Positions 52,345 to 60,913 of a DNA stretch of 64,000 nt are shown piece after piece; position 1 is the stretch's first letter, and each line of letters starts with the position of its first letter. The notes beneath the pieces were generated by a model. The model did not search any database and was not told the origin of the DNA. It was given only the letters and a program-made list of their open reading frames with translations. Source of the DNA: Pelagicoccus mobilis. Lineage in GTDB: Bacteria > Verrucomicrobiota > Verrucomicrobiia > Opitutales > Opitutaceae. The stretch lies in contig NZ_JAENIL010000009.1 in assembly GCF_016595505.1 (NCBI RefSeq), positions 1 through 64,000 on the forward strand. Reading direction: 5' to 3'. A program made the translations under genes and the position numbers.

Positions 52345-52402
52345 GTAGCGGCCGTTGCACGCCCGTCGTAGCTCTTCGAGCGGAGTCGGGTCCCCAACGG
52401 CC
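52345..52402 (+). repeat. REP class C interrupted by a second hairpin
   Basis: GTAG, C, stem GGCCGTT at 52345-52356 and the matching loop GTCCCC plus stem AACGGCC at 52390-52402 are separated by 33 extra bases (52357-52389). The extra piece holds its own GTAG foot and a GCTC-TTC-GAGC hairpin (52368-52381). It looks like one REP nested in another, in the 107-bp gap upstream of the SSS gene. Confidence 0.55.
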
Positions 52403-52434
52403 ACAAGCAAAAAGATGTCCTGTAGCAAAAGTCG

Positions 52435-52617
52435 CTACTCGCTCGAAGCAGGCACCAGACGGCTCCGCACGATCGCCACTGCGAACCAAACAACCATCCC
52501 AATCGTCATGGCGAGCTTCAGCTTCTCCATGCTGAGCGCGTCGAAGAGGAAGAGAAAAGAAGGGACAACCGTTAGCGCGAGTCCGACCCATCCGATAATT
52601 CTGAGTAAAGTATTCAT
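52435..52617 (-). CDS. 60-residue two-helix membrane protein
   Basis: Small hydrophobic protein of 60 residues. Helix 1 is about residues 4-27 (LLRIIGWVGLALTVVPSFLF) and helix 2 about 33-50 (KLKLAMTIGMVVWFAVAIV), joined by DALSMEK, with a short polar tail. It starts 20 nt after the stop of the NCS1-type permease and precedes the SSS symporter, so it is translated in a transporter operon. The amino-acid pattern (charged loop, two clean helices) argues for a real gene. A role as accessory subunit or stabiliser of one of the two carriers is an inference; I do not recognise a named family. Confidence 0.75.
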   Translation of the reverse strand: MNTLLRIIGWVGLALTVVPSFLFLFDALSMEKLKLAMTIGMVVWFAVAIVRSRLVPASSE

Positions 52618-52637
52618 ATTCTTGAGTTATCTGAGGG

Positions 52638-54056
52638 TTAAGCGGCTGCAGGTTTCTTGCTGAGTAGCAGGTAGAGAACACCGGTAATCAACCAGCAAGG
52701 AAGAACGAAGTTCACAGCGGTGTATCCTTCGTAGACGATTAGGTAGAAAGCCGGCACAACCGGAATCAGCCACGCGAGCAAGACGGGGACACTGAATGAA
52801 GTCGCTGGAGACGACTTTTGAAAGGCCGAGGCATCCCCCTTTTGACGGAAATACCAATCGAAGAAAATGACTCCGCCCATCGGAGCGAGAATGGTTCCAT
52901 AGAGGCCTACGAAGCCAAGCAGCTGCCAGGCAAACGCTGGAAAAGCCCCTGCAACTGTGGCGATGAGCCCAGCCGCGAAGGTCGCCCAAAATCTGGATAC
53001 ATTCGGGAAGATCGTCTGCGCCATCGCTTGAAACGCCAAACCGGCTCTATAGATGGTAGGGTTTGCCGTCGTCCACCCCGCGACAACCACACAGATGATT
53101 CCCGCAAGCCCAACCACGTTGTTCGCCATTGGCCCCGGTACAGGGTTTGCATCCTGATTCAGTTTGATTTGAGCAGCGAGCATGAAGGCCGCCGCAATCC
53201 AAGCCATATAGTGGCCGACGTACATGCCAGCACTCGTCGCCCAACCAGCTGAAGCTTTCTTGGCAAAACGGAAAACCGAAAGATCCGCCATCCCCACGTG
53301 CATCGCTGCATTACAGAACCAGGCGAATAGGAAAACGCTCCAGAAACCCATCGTCGACTCGCTCTCGCCATCTTGGGCAAATAAAATCGACTCGCTCCAA
53401 ATCGCATTGAGCTCCTCCCAGCTGCTGGCGCCCAATTGTTTGAAGGCGACAATCCCGCAAGCGAGGAACACGAGCACCATCCAAGGAGAAGCGATGTTAG
53501 CGAACTTCGCCACCGTATCGTATCCAAGCGAGGCGACCGTTGCGATCAGGAGACCGACCGCGAGCACAACAACCACGAACATAGTGCTATTCGGCAACCA
53601 GTCGTCAGTGGTCGGCATCGTCATATCAAACGGAATACCCACCGCAGTGGCCGAAACCGTAATCATCGCCCCGGCGAGAAAGCAGAAAAGCAGTCCGTTA
53701 GCCAAATTGTAGAGCAGCACCAGCCACTTGCCTGCAATCTTCTCCAAGTGATGGTAAAGCGTGTAACGGGCCTTGGTGGCGATCGGCACACAGACATAAC
53801 GCCAGCTCAGAACCGCCATGAGATTGCCCAGCAAAAGGCCAAAAATGATGTTTTGAAGCGAAACCCCAGCCAAGAGGAACAGCGGTCCGATCATGAACTC
53901 AGTGCCTGCCGCATGCTCTCCCGCATACATGCCCCAGAACTTGCCTGCTCCCTTGAGCGACTTCTCTGGGACGGGCTCTCGCTCGTATTCGTTAGCAACA
54001 GAGTCGGAGCGGGATGCTTCGACCGGAGGTGGGGTGTTCGCAGGGGGCATAGACAA
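52638..54056 (-). CDS. NCS1/cytosine-permease-type transporter
   Basis: Twelve-helix LeuT-fold carrier of 472 residues resembling the cytosine/purine/thiamine/allantoin permease family. The first ~30 residues are Pro/Ser/Glu-rich; the membrane part begins at KFWGMYAGEHAAGTEFMIGPLFLLAGVSLQNIIFG, where the family has its first substrate-site helix. Further helices are regular to the C-terminus (WLITGVLYLLLSKK). A nucleobase permease is out of place among glycan genes, so the substrate may differ (a sugar derivative or a cofactor), or it is a bystander. An AAACTGTATGAA site lies 81 bp upstream. The 60-residue membrane protein follows 20 nt after its stop and an SSS symporter comes next. Confidence 0.85.
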   Translation of the reverse strand: MSMPPANTPPPVEASRSDSVANEYEREPVPEKSLKGAGKFWGMYAGEHAAGTEFMIGPLFLLAGVSLQNIIFGLLLGNLMAVLSWRYVCVPIATKARYTLYHHLEKIAGKWLVLLYNLANGLLFCFLAGAMITVSATAVGIPFDMTMPTTDDWLPNSTMFVVVVLAVGLLIATVASLGYDTVAKFANIASPWMVLVFLACGIVAFKQLGASSWEELNAIWSESILFAQDGESESTMGFWSVFLFAWFCNAAMHVGMADLSVFRFAKKASAGWATSAGMYVGHYMAWIAAAFMLAAQIKLNQDANPVPGPMANNVVGLAGIICVVVAGWTTANPTIYRAGLAFQAMAQTIFPNVSRFWATFAAGLIATVAGAFPAFAWQLLGFVGLYGTILAPMGGVIFFDWYFRQKGDASAFQKSSPATSFSVPVLLAWLIPVVPAFYLIVYEGYTAVNFVLPCWLITGVLYLLLSKKPAAA

Positions 54057-54136
54057 CTCGTAATTGGTTAGCGTGGGGAAGCCAAAGTTCGAAAGCGTTC
54101 AGCCTCCGAGCGAAGCGCTCCATTCACAAGAAATTC

Positions 54137-54148
54137 AAACTGTATGAA
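54137..54148 (+). promoter_or_regulatory. AAACTGTATGAA site upstream of NCS1-type permease
   Basis: Shares 11 of 12 bases with the site upstream of the LacI gene at 48135-48146, at a similar distance from the start codon but in opposite orientation relative to the gene. Candidate regulator site. Confidence 0.3.
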
Positions 54149-54167
54149 TAAACATCTTCGCCAAAAG

Positions 54168-54268
54168 GTAGCGGCCGCTGAAAAGGTGGCACGGCTTTGA
54201 GCGCTTCGCTTTGTCGGCAAGCCTCGGCACCGAAGACGTCTAGATCGCCTTCGGAGAAGTCGATCCAC
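54168..54268. repeat. REP-like debris: class C half-site and class F hairpin
   Basis: GTAG followed by CGGCCGCTG (54168-54180) equals the left half of the class C unit at 22168, but the right half is missing. At 54243-54265 GATCG, C, CTTC, loop GGA, GAAG, T, CGATC forms a hairpin with one internal mismatch and a GTGG foot on the minus strand. Both lie in the 225-bp gap between the GH78-like and NCS1-type genes. Confidence 0.5.
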
Positions 54269-54281
54269 CCAACAAATTCCT

Positions 54282-56444
54282 TCAATCAAACGACAACTCG
54301 ATCTCGTGGCTTCCGCTCCCTAGATCCCTCAACTCAATCGTACCTGTTTCCTCCACGGTAGCTCGAGACTCCCCATCAACAATAAGCGCGACCAATCGTC
54401 GCCCATCCGGCACTTTAAGTGAAACTGTGGGCTTTGTGTTTCCAGGAATCTTTAGCGACACGTTCATCTTCTCGCCAAGTATCTGCCGAACCGATACATC
54501 GACGGGTCCACGAATAGTGGGGACCCACCCTTCGACGAACTCCAAGGAACCTGGCCGAGGAGCGATCAGCATTTCAGCAAAACCCGGCGTTAGCGGACGA
54601 ACGCCCAACATAAATCGAGCGATCGCATTACCTGGAGCCGCCCCCCAAGCATGATTCCAATCCTGGTTTGGCTTAAAGGAATCATCCCAAGCCTCCAGGG
54701 TTATGGTCGACCCTACAGCCAACATGTTTTGCCAACTGCGAACGCCTTTCATGGTCATCAAGCGCAGTGCTGCATCTTCTCGTCCCCCTTGATAAAGGGC
54801 CTCCAATAAGTACTGGGCTGCGTAAACGCTGCAGGCCAAATCCTTGGATTCCACAAACGCAGCGACCTTCGCTCGACGATCCTCGGGGACCAGTCCAAAT
54901 GCTAACGGAAACAGGTTCGCGTGAAAGGCAGAGTGATCCGTACCGATCCCATCGACATAGAGGCCAGTTTCTTCATTGAAGAGCTCTTGATTAAACACTT
55001 TGTAGAACTCCTCTGCCCGTCGGGTGTAATCTTCTGCATCAGTTTCGATCCCAAGGGATTTCGCAAGCTCCGCCATTTGCAGCAGATTCAAATAGTGGAA
55101 GGAGTTTACCACCGTGTTCACTTCTTTGAATACGTAGTTGTCTCGTTCACCGGGCGGCCAATCGACAATATCCGCAGAGTCCCCCGTTCGTTTGGTATGA
55201 TTCGGATACGGATGCGACACCAGCAATCCATCCTTGCGTGCCAGATACTCGAGCGTCTTCTCCTTCTTGAGCCGCTCGTAAGTCCTGCGAATCGACGAGG
55301 AATCTCCAGTATACATCAAATCGATGCCGGCCATCATCACAGAGTGCTGTTTCCACTCCGTTGGCCAGGTCGAGAAATCCATCAAGTACTCATGCGTGTA
55401 CCTGCCGATCGAATACTCGCTGTCCACTGCGTAGTGAGACAACATATTAATGTAAGCATCCGCCTCGTAGGGTATGCGCTCACGGTCCCCATCGACATAT
55501 ACGCCGGCAAAGCTAGTGGCCTTCATGCTGTATTTGCAGAGGTCCCAGAGAGCGTTCAAATCCTCATTGGAAGAGCGAAAGTACGAAGCGTATTCATCCC
55601 ATGGATAATGGAGAGCAATCTGATTCGCGACCAGATTCTCTAACTCAATCCCATTCGTCTCGATCTCCACATAACGAAAGGGAGCAATCGTTCCAAAACG
55701 CCCCGGTATCGCGATGGCAACCGGTTTGGTATTACGATAGTTCTTTGGCGGATGAACACCATATACGCCATTTCCTTTCGAAACAGCCTGCTCTACCTGA
55801 TAGTAGCGCACACTCGATTTCTCAGGCAACTCTCTCAACACGCCTGATTCACTTCCCCTTTCACCAAAATGCACCGATAGAACGCCCTCTTCGGGAGCGA
55901 TGAGATCGAGCTCGAGAAATCCGAAAGCGACTTTGCCAAAATCAATCAGGTAACGCCCTGACTCTAACTCCGCGACCGAGCGTGGAGCAACGACTGTCGC
56001 TTGCGTCGGATGAGCTGAAGGAGCATCTTTAAGGTCCACCGCCATGGTAAAACGTTGAGGCTCCGACCAATGTCCAATCTCACCGTCATTCAGTCCAACC
56101 CGCACCCGCCACTTATAGGTTTCGGATGCTTGCAACTCCGATCCACCGTATTCAACTGCCAACGACTGTGACGAATCGATGACTCCAGAGTCCCAGCTTA
56201 ACGCTCCCTCTGAAGCGAAGTCGCTTCCTGCACGAGCGACTTGGACCTGATAGCTACTCTGACGCCCTCCTTCTTCAACAACAGGGACCACCCAAGCAAA
56301 ATTGGGTGTTGGGTCGGAGATGGAAATCAGCACATCCCCCTTCAGCAATTCGCACCGCAAGTCAGTTGGTGCCGGCGTTTTCGCTACAAGAGACGTCGCT
56401 GCAAGAAGGGACATAAATAAAAGATTCTTTGCGTTAAACTTCAT
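54282..56444 (-). CDS. Secreted GH78-like alpha-L-rhamnosidase, compact form
   Basis: GH78-type enzyme of about 720 residues from the ATG at 56444 (KFNAKNLLFMSLLAATSLVAK signal peptide); the frame opens at 56483. Numbering from 56483: Fn3-like ~38-150, beta domain ~165-290 (YLIDFGKVAFGFLELDLIAPEEG), (alpha/alpha)6 domain ~300-640 with YVDGDRERIPYEADAYI (general-acid candidate Glu335), and a C-terminal beta domain. It lacks the separate jelly-roll N domain seen in the other three GH78 proteins, which explains the shorter length. It follows a LacI gene by 13 nt, so its regulator is probably co-transcribed with it. The altered motif (DGDRERxPY instead of DERLGW) matches a recognised GH78 branch as I recall, but the sugar is unproven. 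Confidence 0.9.
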   Translation of the reverse strand: MKFNAKNLLFMSLLAATSLVAKTPAPTDLRCELLKGDVLISISDPTPNFAWVVPVVEEGGRQSSYQVQVARAGSDFASEGALSWDSGVIDSSQSLAVEYGGSELQASETYKWRVRVGLNDGEIGHWSEPQRFTMAVDLKDAPSAHPTQATVVAPRSVAELESGRYLIDFGKVAFGFLELDLIAPEEGVLSVHFGERGSESGVLRELPEKSSVRYYQVEQAVSKGNGVYGVHPPKNYRNTKPVAIAIPGRFGTIAPFRYVEIETNGIELENLVANQIALHYPWDEYASYFRSSNEDLNALWDLCKYSMKATSFAGVYVDGDRERIPYEADAYINMLSHYAVDSEYSIGRYTHEYLMDFSTWPTEWKQHSVMMAGIDLMYTGDSSSIRRTYERLKKEKTLEYLARKDGLLVSHPYPNHTKRTGDSADIVDWPPGERDNYVFKEVNTVVNSFHYLNLLQMAELAKSLGIETDAEDYTRRAEEFYKVFNQELFNEETGLYVDGIGTDHSAFHANLFPLAFGLVPEDRRAKVAAFVESKDLACSVYAAQYLLEALYQGGREDAALRLMTMKGVRSWQNMLAVGSTITLEAWDDSFKPNQDWNHAWGAAPGNAIARFMLGVRPLTPGFAEMLIAPRPGSLEFVEGWVPTIRGPVDVSVRQILGEKMNVSLKIPGNTKPTVSLKVPDGRRLVALIVDGESRATVEETGTIELRDLGSGSHEIELSFD

Positions 56445-56457
56445 CACCAAAACTTTT

Positions 56458-57540
56458 CTAGGAAACGAGAAGAGACGGATCACAGGACGTGTGTCCTCTC
56501 CACGTTCCAGCCGTCATAATCGTTTTCGGGACACTCTCGATCCCAACATGCGAACGTCCAATGATCCCATAAACCTGATCCACGGCGATCGAGCCCACGA
56601 CTCGAGCCTCTTGATCCACACCAGCACGGTGAGCGATTTCGCTCGCCTCGAGCGAGACAGATACCACCTGAATATCCTGAGGGACCTTCATTCCCATTCG
56701 TTCCAGATAGTTCGCATAGGGAGTCGATCCACCGACAATGAGAACGCTCGGTCGATGCCTTCGTATCCACTTTTCAAATTCCGGGTAGTCGTCCTCCGTC
56801 TTCCCAATAAACATCGGCTGATAGCGATCCGAATCTCCAGTGAGCTGCCGAATTTGGTACGCCCCTGACCACTTGTGCTCTACTCGGAGATCTATCCACT
56901 CTCGAGTTGCAAAACCGATCCGCGGAAAACCGAGCTCCTCGAGATTGTCGCACAAGAGATTCATGTTACCAAACTGATCCGCCACCACATTCGTGAGCGG
57001 AACATCGGGGATAGAGTACCCAATTCGCACCGAGCAAAACGAGTCCCAACGCATATCCAGCTTGTCGATACTGTGCGGCATCGGCGCTACGATAAGACCT
57101 GCCTCACCCCGACTGTGAATGATTTGCGAGGCACGCTTCGCAGACATCCCTGGCTCTCCATACCAGAACGTGACCAACTTGAACCCCAGCTCCTCGCAGC
57201 GAGCTTTCGCCCCTTCGTAACACTCCTTGCCGAAGCCAGTCGCCGTCGTTTCATAATAGTCCGGCGAGTCGAAACCGTTAATCCAACTGATATTCCCCCG
57301 ATATCCTTTCTTCAGATGGCGGCTCCGATAACTGCAAAAGGCAGACACGAATGGGTCCGCTTGATAGCCAAGTTTGTCAGCCGCTTCCCGAACTCGTTTC
57401 ACCGTATCAGGCCGAACAAGATCAGAATCCTTCAGAGCGCGAGCGACAGTAGTAAAATGCAGGCCCACCTCGGCAGCTATGTCACGAATGGTGACTCGCC
57501 TCTTCGAGGGCTTTGCTGCGTTGCCTGAGCTCTGTTTCAT
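56458..57540 (-). CDS. LacI-family transcriptional regulator
   Basis: LacI-type regulator of 360 residues, paralogue of that at 48.2-49.3 kb. HTH at ~15-45 (VTIRDIAAEVGLHFTTVARALKDSDLV), hinge GYQADP, ligand domain with ISWINGFDSPDYYE, GEPGMSAKRASQIIHSRGEAGLIVAPMPHS and FCSVRIGYSIPD. It forms an operon with the compact GH78 (13-nt gap) and is divergent from GH3 at 57.8 kb across 275 bp holding two TCCTAC-TTAGC sites. It therefore likely controls both directions. Close similarity to the other LacI suggests the two may bind overlapping operator sets. Confidence 0.95.
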   Translation of the reverse strand: MKQSSGNAAKPSKRRVTIRDIAAEVGLHFTTVARALKDSDLVRPDTVKRVREAADKLGYQADPFVSAFCSYRSRHLKKGYRGNISWINGFDSPDYYETTATGFGKECYEGAKARCEELGFKLVTFWYGEPGMSAKRASQIIHSRGEAGLIVAPMPHSIDKLDMRWDSFCSVRIGYSIPDVPLTNVVADQFGNMNLLCDNLEELGFPRIGFATREWIDLRVEHKWSGAYQIRQLTGDSDRYQPMFIGKTEDDYPEFEKWIRRHRPSVLIVGGSTPYANYLERMGMKVPQDIQVVSVSLEASEIAHRAGVDQEARVVGSIAVDQVYGIIGRSHVGIESVPKTIMTAGTWRGHTSCDPSLLVS

Positions 57541-57635
57541 TGGGGAAGTGAGGTAAGGTTCGATCGGCTGATGCCGCTGTCGGTCTGGCTAAAAAACCCT
57601 AAGCGACGCCGAATCTCAAGTGTTCAGGCCCAAAA

Positions 57636-57648
57636 TCCTACAATTAGC
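57636..57648 (+). promoter_or_regulatory. Operator-like motif TCCTACAATTAGC
   Basis: First of two copies in the LacI/GH3 divergent region, 67 bp from the second (57703), i.e. a spacing that could permit looping or two-tetramer binding. Same motif as at 49307-49319. Confidence 0.45.
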
Positions 57649-57702
57649 ATCAATCTCCTAATCCACAGTCCCGTATAGGCTCGAAACCGCGACAGCCATA
57701 CA

Positions 57703-57715
57703 TCCTACTGTTAGC
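57703..57715 (+). promoter_or_regulatory. Operator-like motif TCCTACTGTTAGC
   Basis: Second copy in the LacI/GH3 divergent region, about 100 bp before the GH3 start. A weaker third word (TCCTACCTTGGC) begins at 57753. Confidence 0.45.
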
Positions 57716-57815
57716 TATCTCATCGTTTTGTGAGCCTGAGGCGGAGTTAGAATCCTACCTTGGCCCAGCAAATCAGCCCTCTCGGCGGTCAGAGGGCGAA
57801 ATCACTCCCGACACG

Positions 57816-60035
57816 ATGCAGACAATCGAAACTCCCTTACTACCTAAAGCGAACAAATCCATGGACGACATCGAGACCAAGGTTGACGAGCTCCTCTCCA
57901 AAATGAGCTTGGAGGAAAAGGTCGGGCAGATGCGGATCGTTCACGCCCAAATCGGCGTCGAGCTCGGCGAGGACGGGCAACTCGTCCTAAGTGACCACTT
58001 CAAGGAGCAGGTAAAACACGGAATCGCAGGTATCAAGAACCCCGGTGAGCACGACTCCCCGGAAACGGCTGCTCGCATCAATAACCTCCTGCAAAAGTAC
58101 CTCGTTGAAAACAGCCTGCACGGCATTCCCGGCATGTTCGTTACCGAGTCCTACAACGGAGTAGACGCAACCGGTACCACCGACTTCAGTCGCCCCATCA
58201 ACATGGCTGCGAGCTGGAATCCAGAGCTCGTGCAGCAGGTCTGGGACAAGGTCGGACGAGAAGCCCGCGCCCGCGGCATGCACATGTGCCACTCCCCCGA
58301 AGCCGATCTGATTCGCGACCCTCGTTTCGGACGCATGAGCGAGGCTTTCGGTGAGGACACACACCTCGTCAAAGAGATGGTCGTCGCGGCCGTCAAGGGC
58401 GTGCAAGGCGACTACGAAGGGCTCTCCTCAACCCATATCGGAGCTGTCACCAAACACTTCGCCGGTTACGGACAGGTAGAGGGCGGACGAAATTTCGCTT
58501 CGGTTCAAATCTCCGAACGCGACCTGATCGACCAAATACTCCCGCCCTTCAAAGCGGCCGTACAAGAGGCCAAAACACTCGGCATCATGGCATCCCACGG
58601 CGACCTCAACGGAATCGCCTGCCACGCCAACAAGGATCTTCTCACAGGTATTCTTCGCGACGAGTGGGGATTTAATGGATACACCGTTTCCGACGCTAAC
58701 GACATAGGACGTCTCTTCTTCTTCATGAACGTGGCTGAAAACGAAGATCACGCGGCCCTGCTCGGCCTCGAAGCCGGCATGAACGTCGATCTTTACAACG
58801 AAGACTGTTACGTCCGCCTGCCAAGGCTGGCTCGCGAAAACCCGTCGCTCATCCCTCTCATCGACAAGGCCGCCGGAAACGTGCTGCGTACCAAGTTTAT
58901 CCTAGGGCTCTTCGACAATCCCTACACCGACGAAGCGGCAGCGAGCTTAATTAGCCGAGCCGAAGACTCTCTGGAACTCGCCCTCGAGCTAGATCTCGAC
59001 TCCCTGATCCTACTCAAAAACGAGAACAACACGCTCCCGATCTCTTCGACGAAGCCGCAAAAGATCGCCCTTGTCGGACCGCTTCTCAAAGAGAACACAC
59101 TCTCGCAATTCCAAGAGGTAGCCGGGGAATCCATTGAGTTCCTTGCAGAGAAAGGCTTCGCCCTCACCAACGGCGATCCCAACTACCCTGACCTCCTCAC
59201 AGCTGACGAATGCGCACCGGGAATGGAGAAAGCAGTCGCTGCCGCAGCAGAAGCAGACGCGTGCATTCTCTTCGTAGGGGGCGACGAATTCACATCCAAG
59301 GAAGCCTTCTTCGCTTTTGCCATCGGCGACCGGGCCTCCATCGATCCGGTTGGCGAACAGGTCGAGCTATTCAAGCGTATCAAGAATCTGGGGAAACCCG
59401 TCATCGTAGTGCTCAAGCACCGTCGTACGCTTTCCATCAACGCGTTTGCGGCGGATGCCGACGCCATTCTCGACGCATGGGATCCGGGCGAACAAGGCGA
59501 CCGCGCGATCGCTATGACTCTCTTCGGACAGTCCGTGCCTTCTGGCAAGCTACCTGCCACCCTCCCGCGAACCATTGGTCAGCTTCCCTTCCACTACAGC
59601 CAGAAGAAGATCAACTACAAGAAGGGCTACATGTTCATCGAAAACGGCCCACTCTACCCTTTTGGATACGGCTTGAGTTACAGCAGTTTCGAATACGCGA
59701 ACCTCACCCTTTCCGCTTCAGAAATCGACACCGAACAATCGCTCACCGCAAGTATCACACTATCCAATACAGGAAAGTTCACAGCCAAAGAGACGGTTCA
59801 GCTTTATATCCAAGACACACACGGCTCCGTCATCCGCCCTGCCAAGGAGTTGAAGGCATTCGCAAAGGTCCAACTAGAGGCTGGCGAGTCGCAAATAGTT
59901 ACATTTGAAATCACTCCCGAAATGCTCGCCTGCACGGGAGCCGACATGGTTCGCAAAGTCGAACCCGGCACCTTCGTGGTTCAAATAGGCGGTTCTTCGG
60001 AAGACACTATGAACGCCAGTTTCTTGGTAAAGTAA
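57816..60035 (+). CDS. GH3-family beta-glycosidase, cytoplasmic
   Basis: Retaining exo-beta-glycosidase of 739 residues with no signal peptide (MQTIETPLLPKANKSMDDIETKVDEL); an internal ATG at codon 16 is an alternative start. Motifs: DLIRDPRFGRMSEAFGEDTHL (~164-183), TKHFAGYGQVEGGRNFA (~212-228), nucleophile Asp293 in TVSDAND. An alpha/beta sandwich domain and a C-terminal Fn3-III domain (PLYPFGYGLSYSSFEYANLTL) follow. It is divergent from LacI/GH78, with two operator-like repeats in between, and 4 nt from a secreted unknown protein with which it is translationally coupled. It is a paralogue of the GH3 at 15.2 kb but diverged in the N-terminal half, suggesting a different aglycone. Confidence 0.95.
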   Translation: MQTIETPLLPKANKSMDDIETKVDELLSKMSLEEKVGQMRIVHAQIGVELGEDGQLVLSDHFKEQVKHGIAGIKNPGEHDSPETAARINNLLQKYLVENSLHGIPGMFVTESYNGVDATGTTDFSRPINMAASWNPELVQQVWDKVGREARARGMHMCHSPEADLIRDPRFGRMSEAFGEDTHLVKEMVVAAVKGVQGDYEGLSSTHIGAVTKHFAGYGQVEGGRNFASVQISERDLIDQILPPFKAAVQEAKTLGIMASHGDLNGIACHANKDLLTGILRDEWGFNGYTVSDANDIGRLFFFMNVAENEDHAALLGLEAGMNVDLYNEDCYVRLPRLARENPSLIPLIDKAAGNVLRTKFILGLFDNPYTDEAAASLISRAEDSLELALELDLDSLILLKNENNTLPISSTKPQKIALVGPLLKENTLSQFQEVAGESIEFLAEKGFALTNGDPNYPDLLTADECAPGMEKAVAAAAEADACILFVGGDEFTSKEAFFAFAIGDRASIDPVGEQVELFKRIKNLGKPVIVVLKHRRTLSINAFAADADAILDAWDPGEQGDRAIAMTLFGQSVPSGKLPATLPRTIGQLPFHYSQKKINYKKGYMFIENGPLYPFGYGLSYSSFEYANLTLSASEIDTEQSLTASITLSNTGKFTAKETVQLYIQDTHGSVIRPAKELKAFAKVQLEAGESQIVTFEITPEMLACTGADMVRKVEPGTFVVQIGGSSEDTMNASFLVK

Positions 60036-60039
60036 AGCC

Positions 60040-60900
60040 ATGCGAATCCTGCTTGCACTCCTCTCTGGCTGCTTAGCCTTCTCGATCTGCAACCCTCTTG
60101 AAGGGCAAGCCCGGTTCAGAAAGAAAGCCAGAGTGCTTACCGCTGCTTGGGCGAGTCCTGAGTTTGAAGCCCAACGACAAACTCCTGATGGTCTGGCTCA
60201 CATGAGCTACCACATCTACCCAGGAAATTTCCACCAGGGCTTAGTCAATGATAGCAGCCTAGAGAAAATCTCGCTTCAAGAGATTATGGAAACGCTTGCA
60301 CCAGAAATGGCGGAGCAAAACTTCACCCCAGCAGCAACCTTCGAGGAAGGCGAAATGGTCATCATCGTTCACTGGGGCGTGACCGCCGTGCAGGAGGATT
60401 GGGCTGATCTTTTTCCAGAGGCAAACGATGGAGATACAGAATACGACGAAGACGGCAACGAAACGGGATACGTGGATTCGGAGCTTTCCCACATCGCCAC
60501 CATGGACCGACCCAGCGTCGCGAGCAATGCTCAGCTCACCGGCATAAACCGCGCACTCGAGAAGAAAGGACTCCTTCCCTCAGACCGTGAAGCGATCCGA
60601 TCCTTATTGGAAGACGAACGCTATTTCATCGTTCTGATGGCCTACGACTGGCCTCTTCTACGAACAGAAAAGCAACATAAACTCCTTTGGTCATGCCGTT
60701 TCAGCCTCCCCGCACAATCGACCAACTTCGTCGACGCAGTCCCCTCCCTAGGTCGTGCCGCAGCCCCGTTCATGGGCACCAACTTAGATGGGCTTGATAA
60801 AACCAAAACTCAACTCGGCTGGGGCAAAGGAACCGTTGGAGAACTCGAAGTCGTAAGCGAAGTCAGCGAAGAAGAACTCGAGAATATCCAGAGCGAGTAA
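60040..60900 (+). CDS. Secreted protein of unknown function
   Basis: Protein of 286 residues I do not recognise. The N-terminus (MRILLALLSGCLAFSICNPL) is a signal peptide with a likely cleavage after EGQA. The mature part is mixed alpha/beta with no known catalytic motif; notable stretches are AAWASPEFEAQRQTPDG, MVIIVHWGVTAVQEDW, an acidic loop (EANDGDTEYDEDGNE, ~130-145), FIVLMAYDWPLLR and SCRFSLPAQSTNFVDAVPSLGRAA. The start is 4 nt after the GH3 stop, so it is co-expressed. The acidic, calcium-site-like loop may be structural. It could be a periplasmic accessory protein, or an unrelated housekeeping protein sharing an operon. A BIME follows 13 nt after its stop. Confidence 0.85.
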   Translation: MRILLALLSGCLAFSICNPLEGQARFRKKARVLTAAWASPEFEAQRQTPDGLAHMSYHIYPGNFHQGLVNDSSLEKISLQEIMETLAPEMAEQNFTPAATFEEGEMVIIVHWGVTAVQEDWADLFPEANDGDTEYDEDGNETGYVDSELSHIATMDRPSVASNAQLTGINRALEKKGLLPSDREAIRSLLEDERYFIVLMAYDWPLLRTEKQHKLLWSCRFSLPAQSTNFVDAVPSLGRAAAPFMGTNLDGLDKTKTQLGWGKGTVGELEVVSEVSEEELENIQSE

Positions 60901-60913
60901 ACCCGGGAAAGCT

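Noticed and set aside
52328-52681. 118-codon N-terminal extension of the SSS symporter
   Set aside because: It overlaps a REP element and the 60-residue membrane protein gene in another frame; the family start is at 52327.
54921-55643. 240-codon plus frame inside the compact GH78 gene
   Set aside because: No recognisable domain and complete overlap with a well-supported gene.
56875-57528. 217-codon plus frame opposite a LacI gene
   Set aside because: Antisense shadow; LacI motifs on the minus strand are unambiguous.
59210-59908. 232-codon plus frame overlapping GH3
   Set aside because: Arg/Ser/His-rich +1 shadow of the GH3 reading frame.
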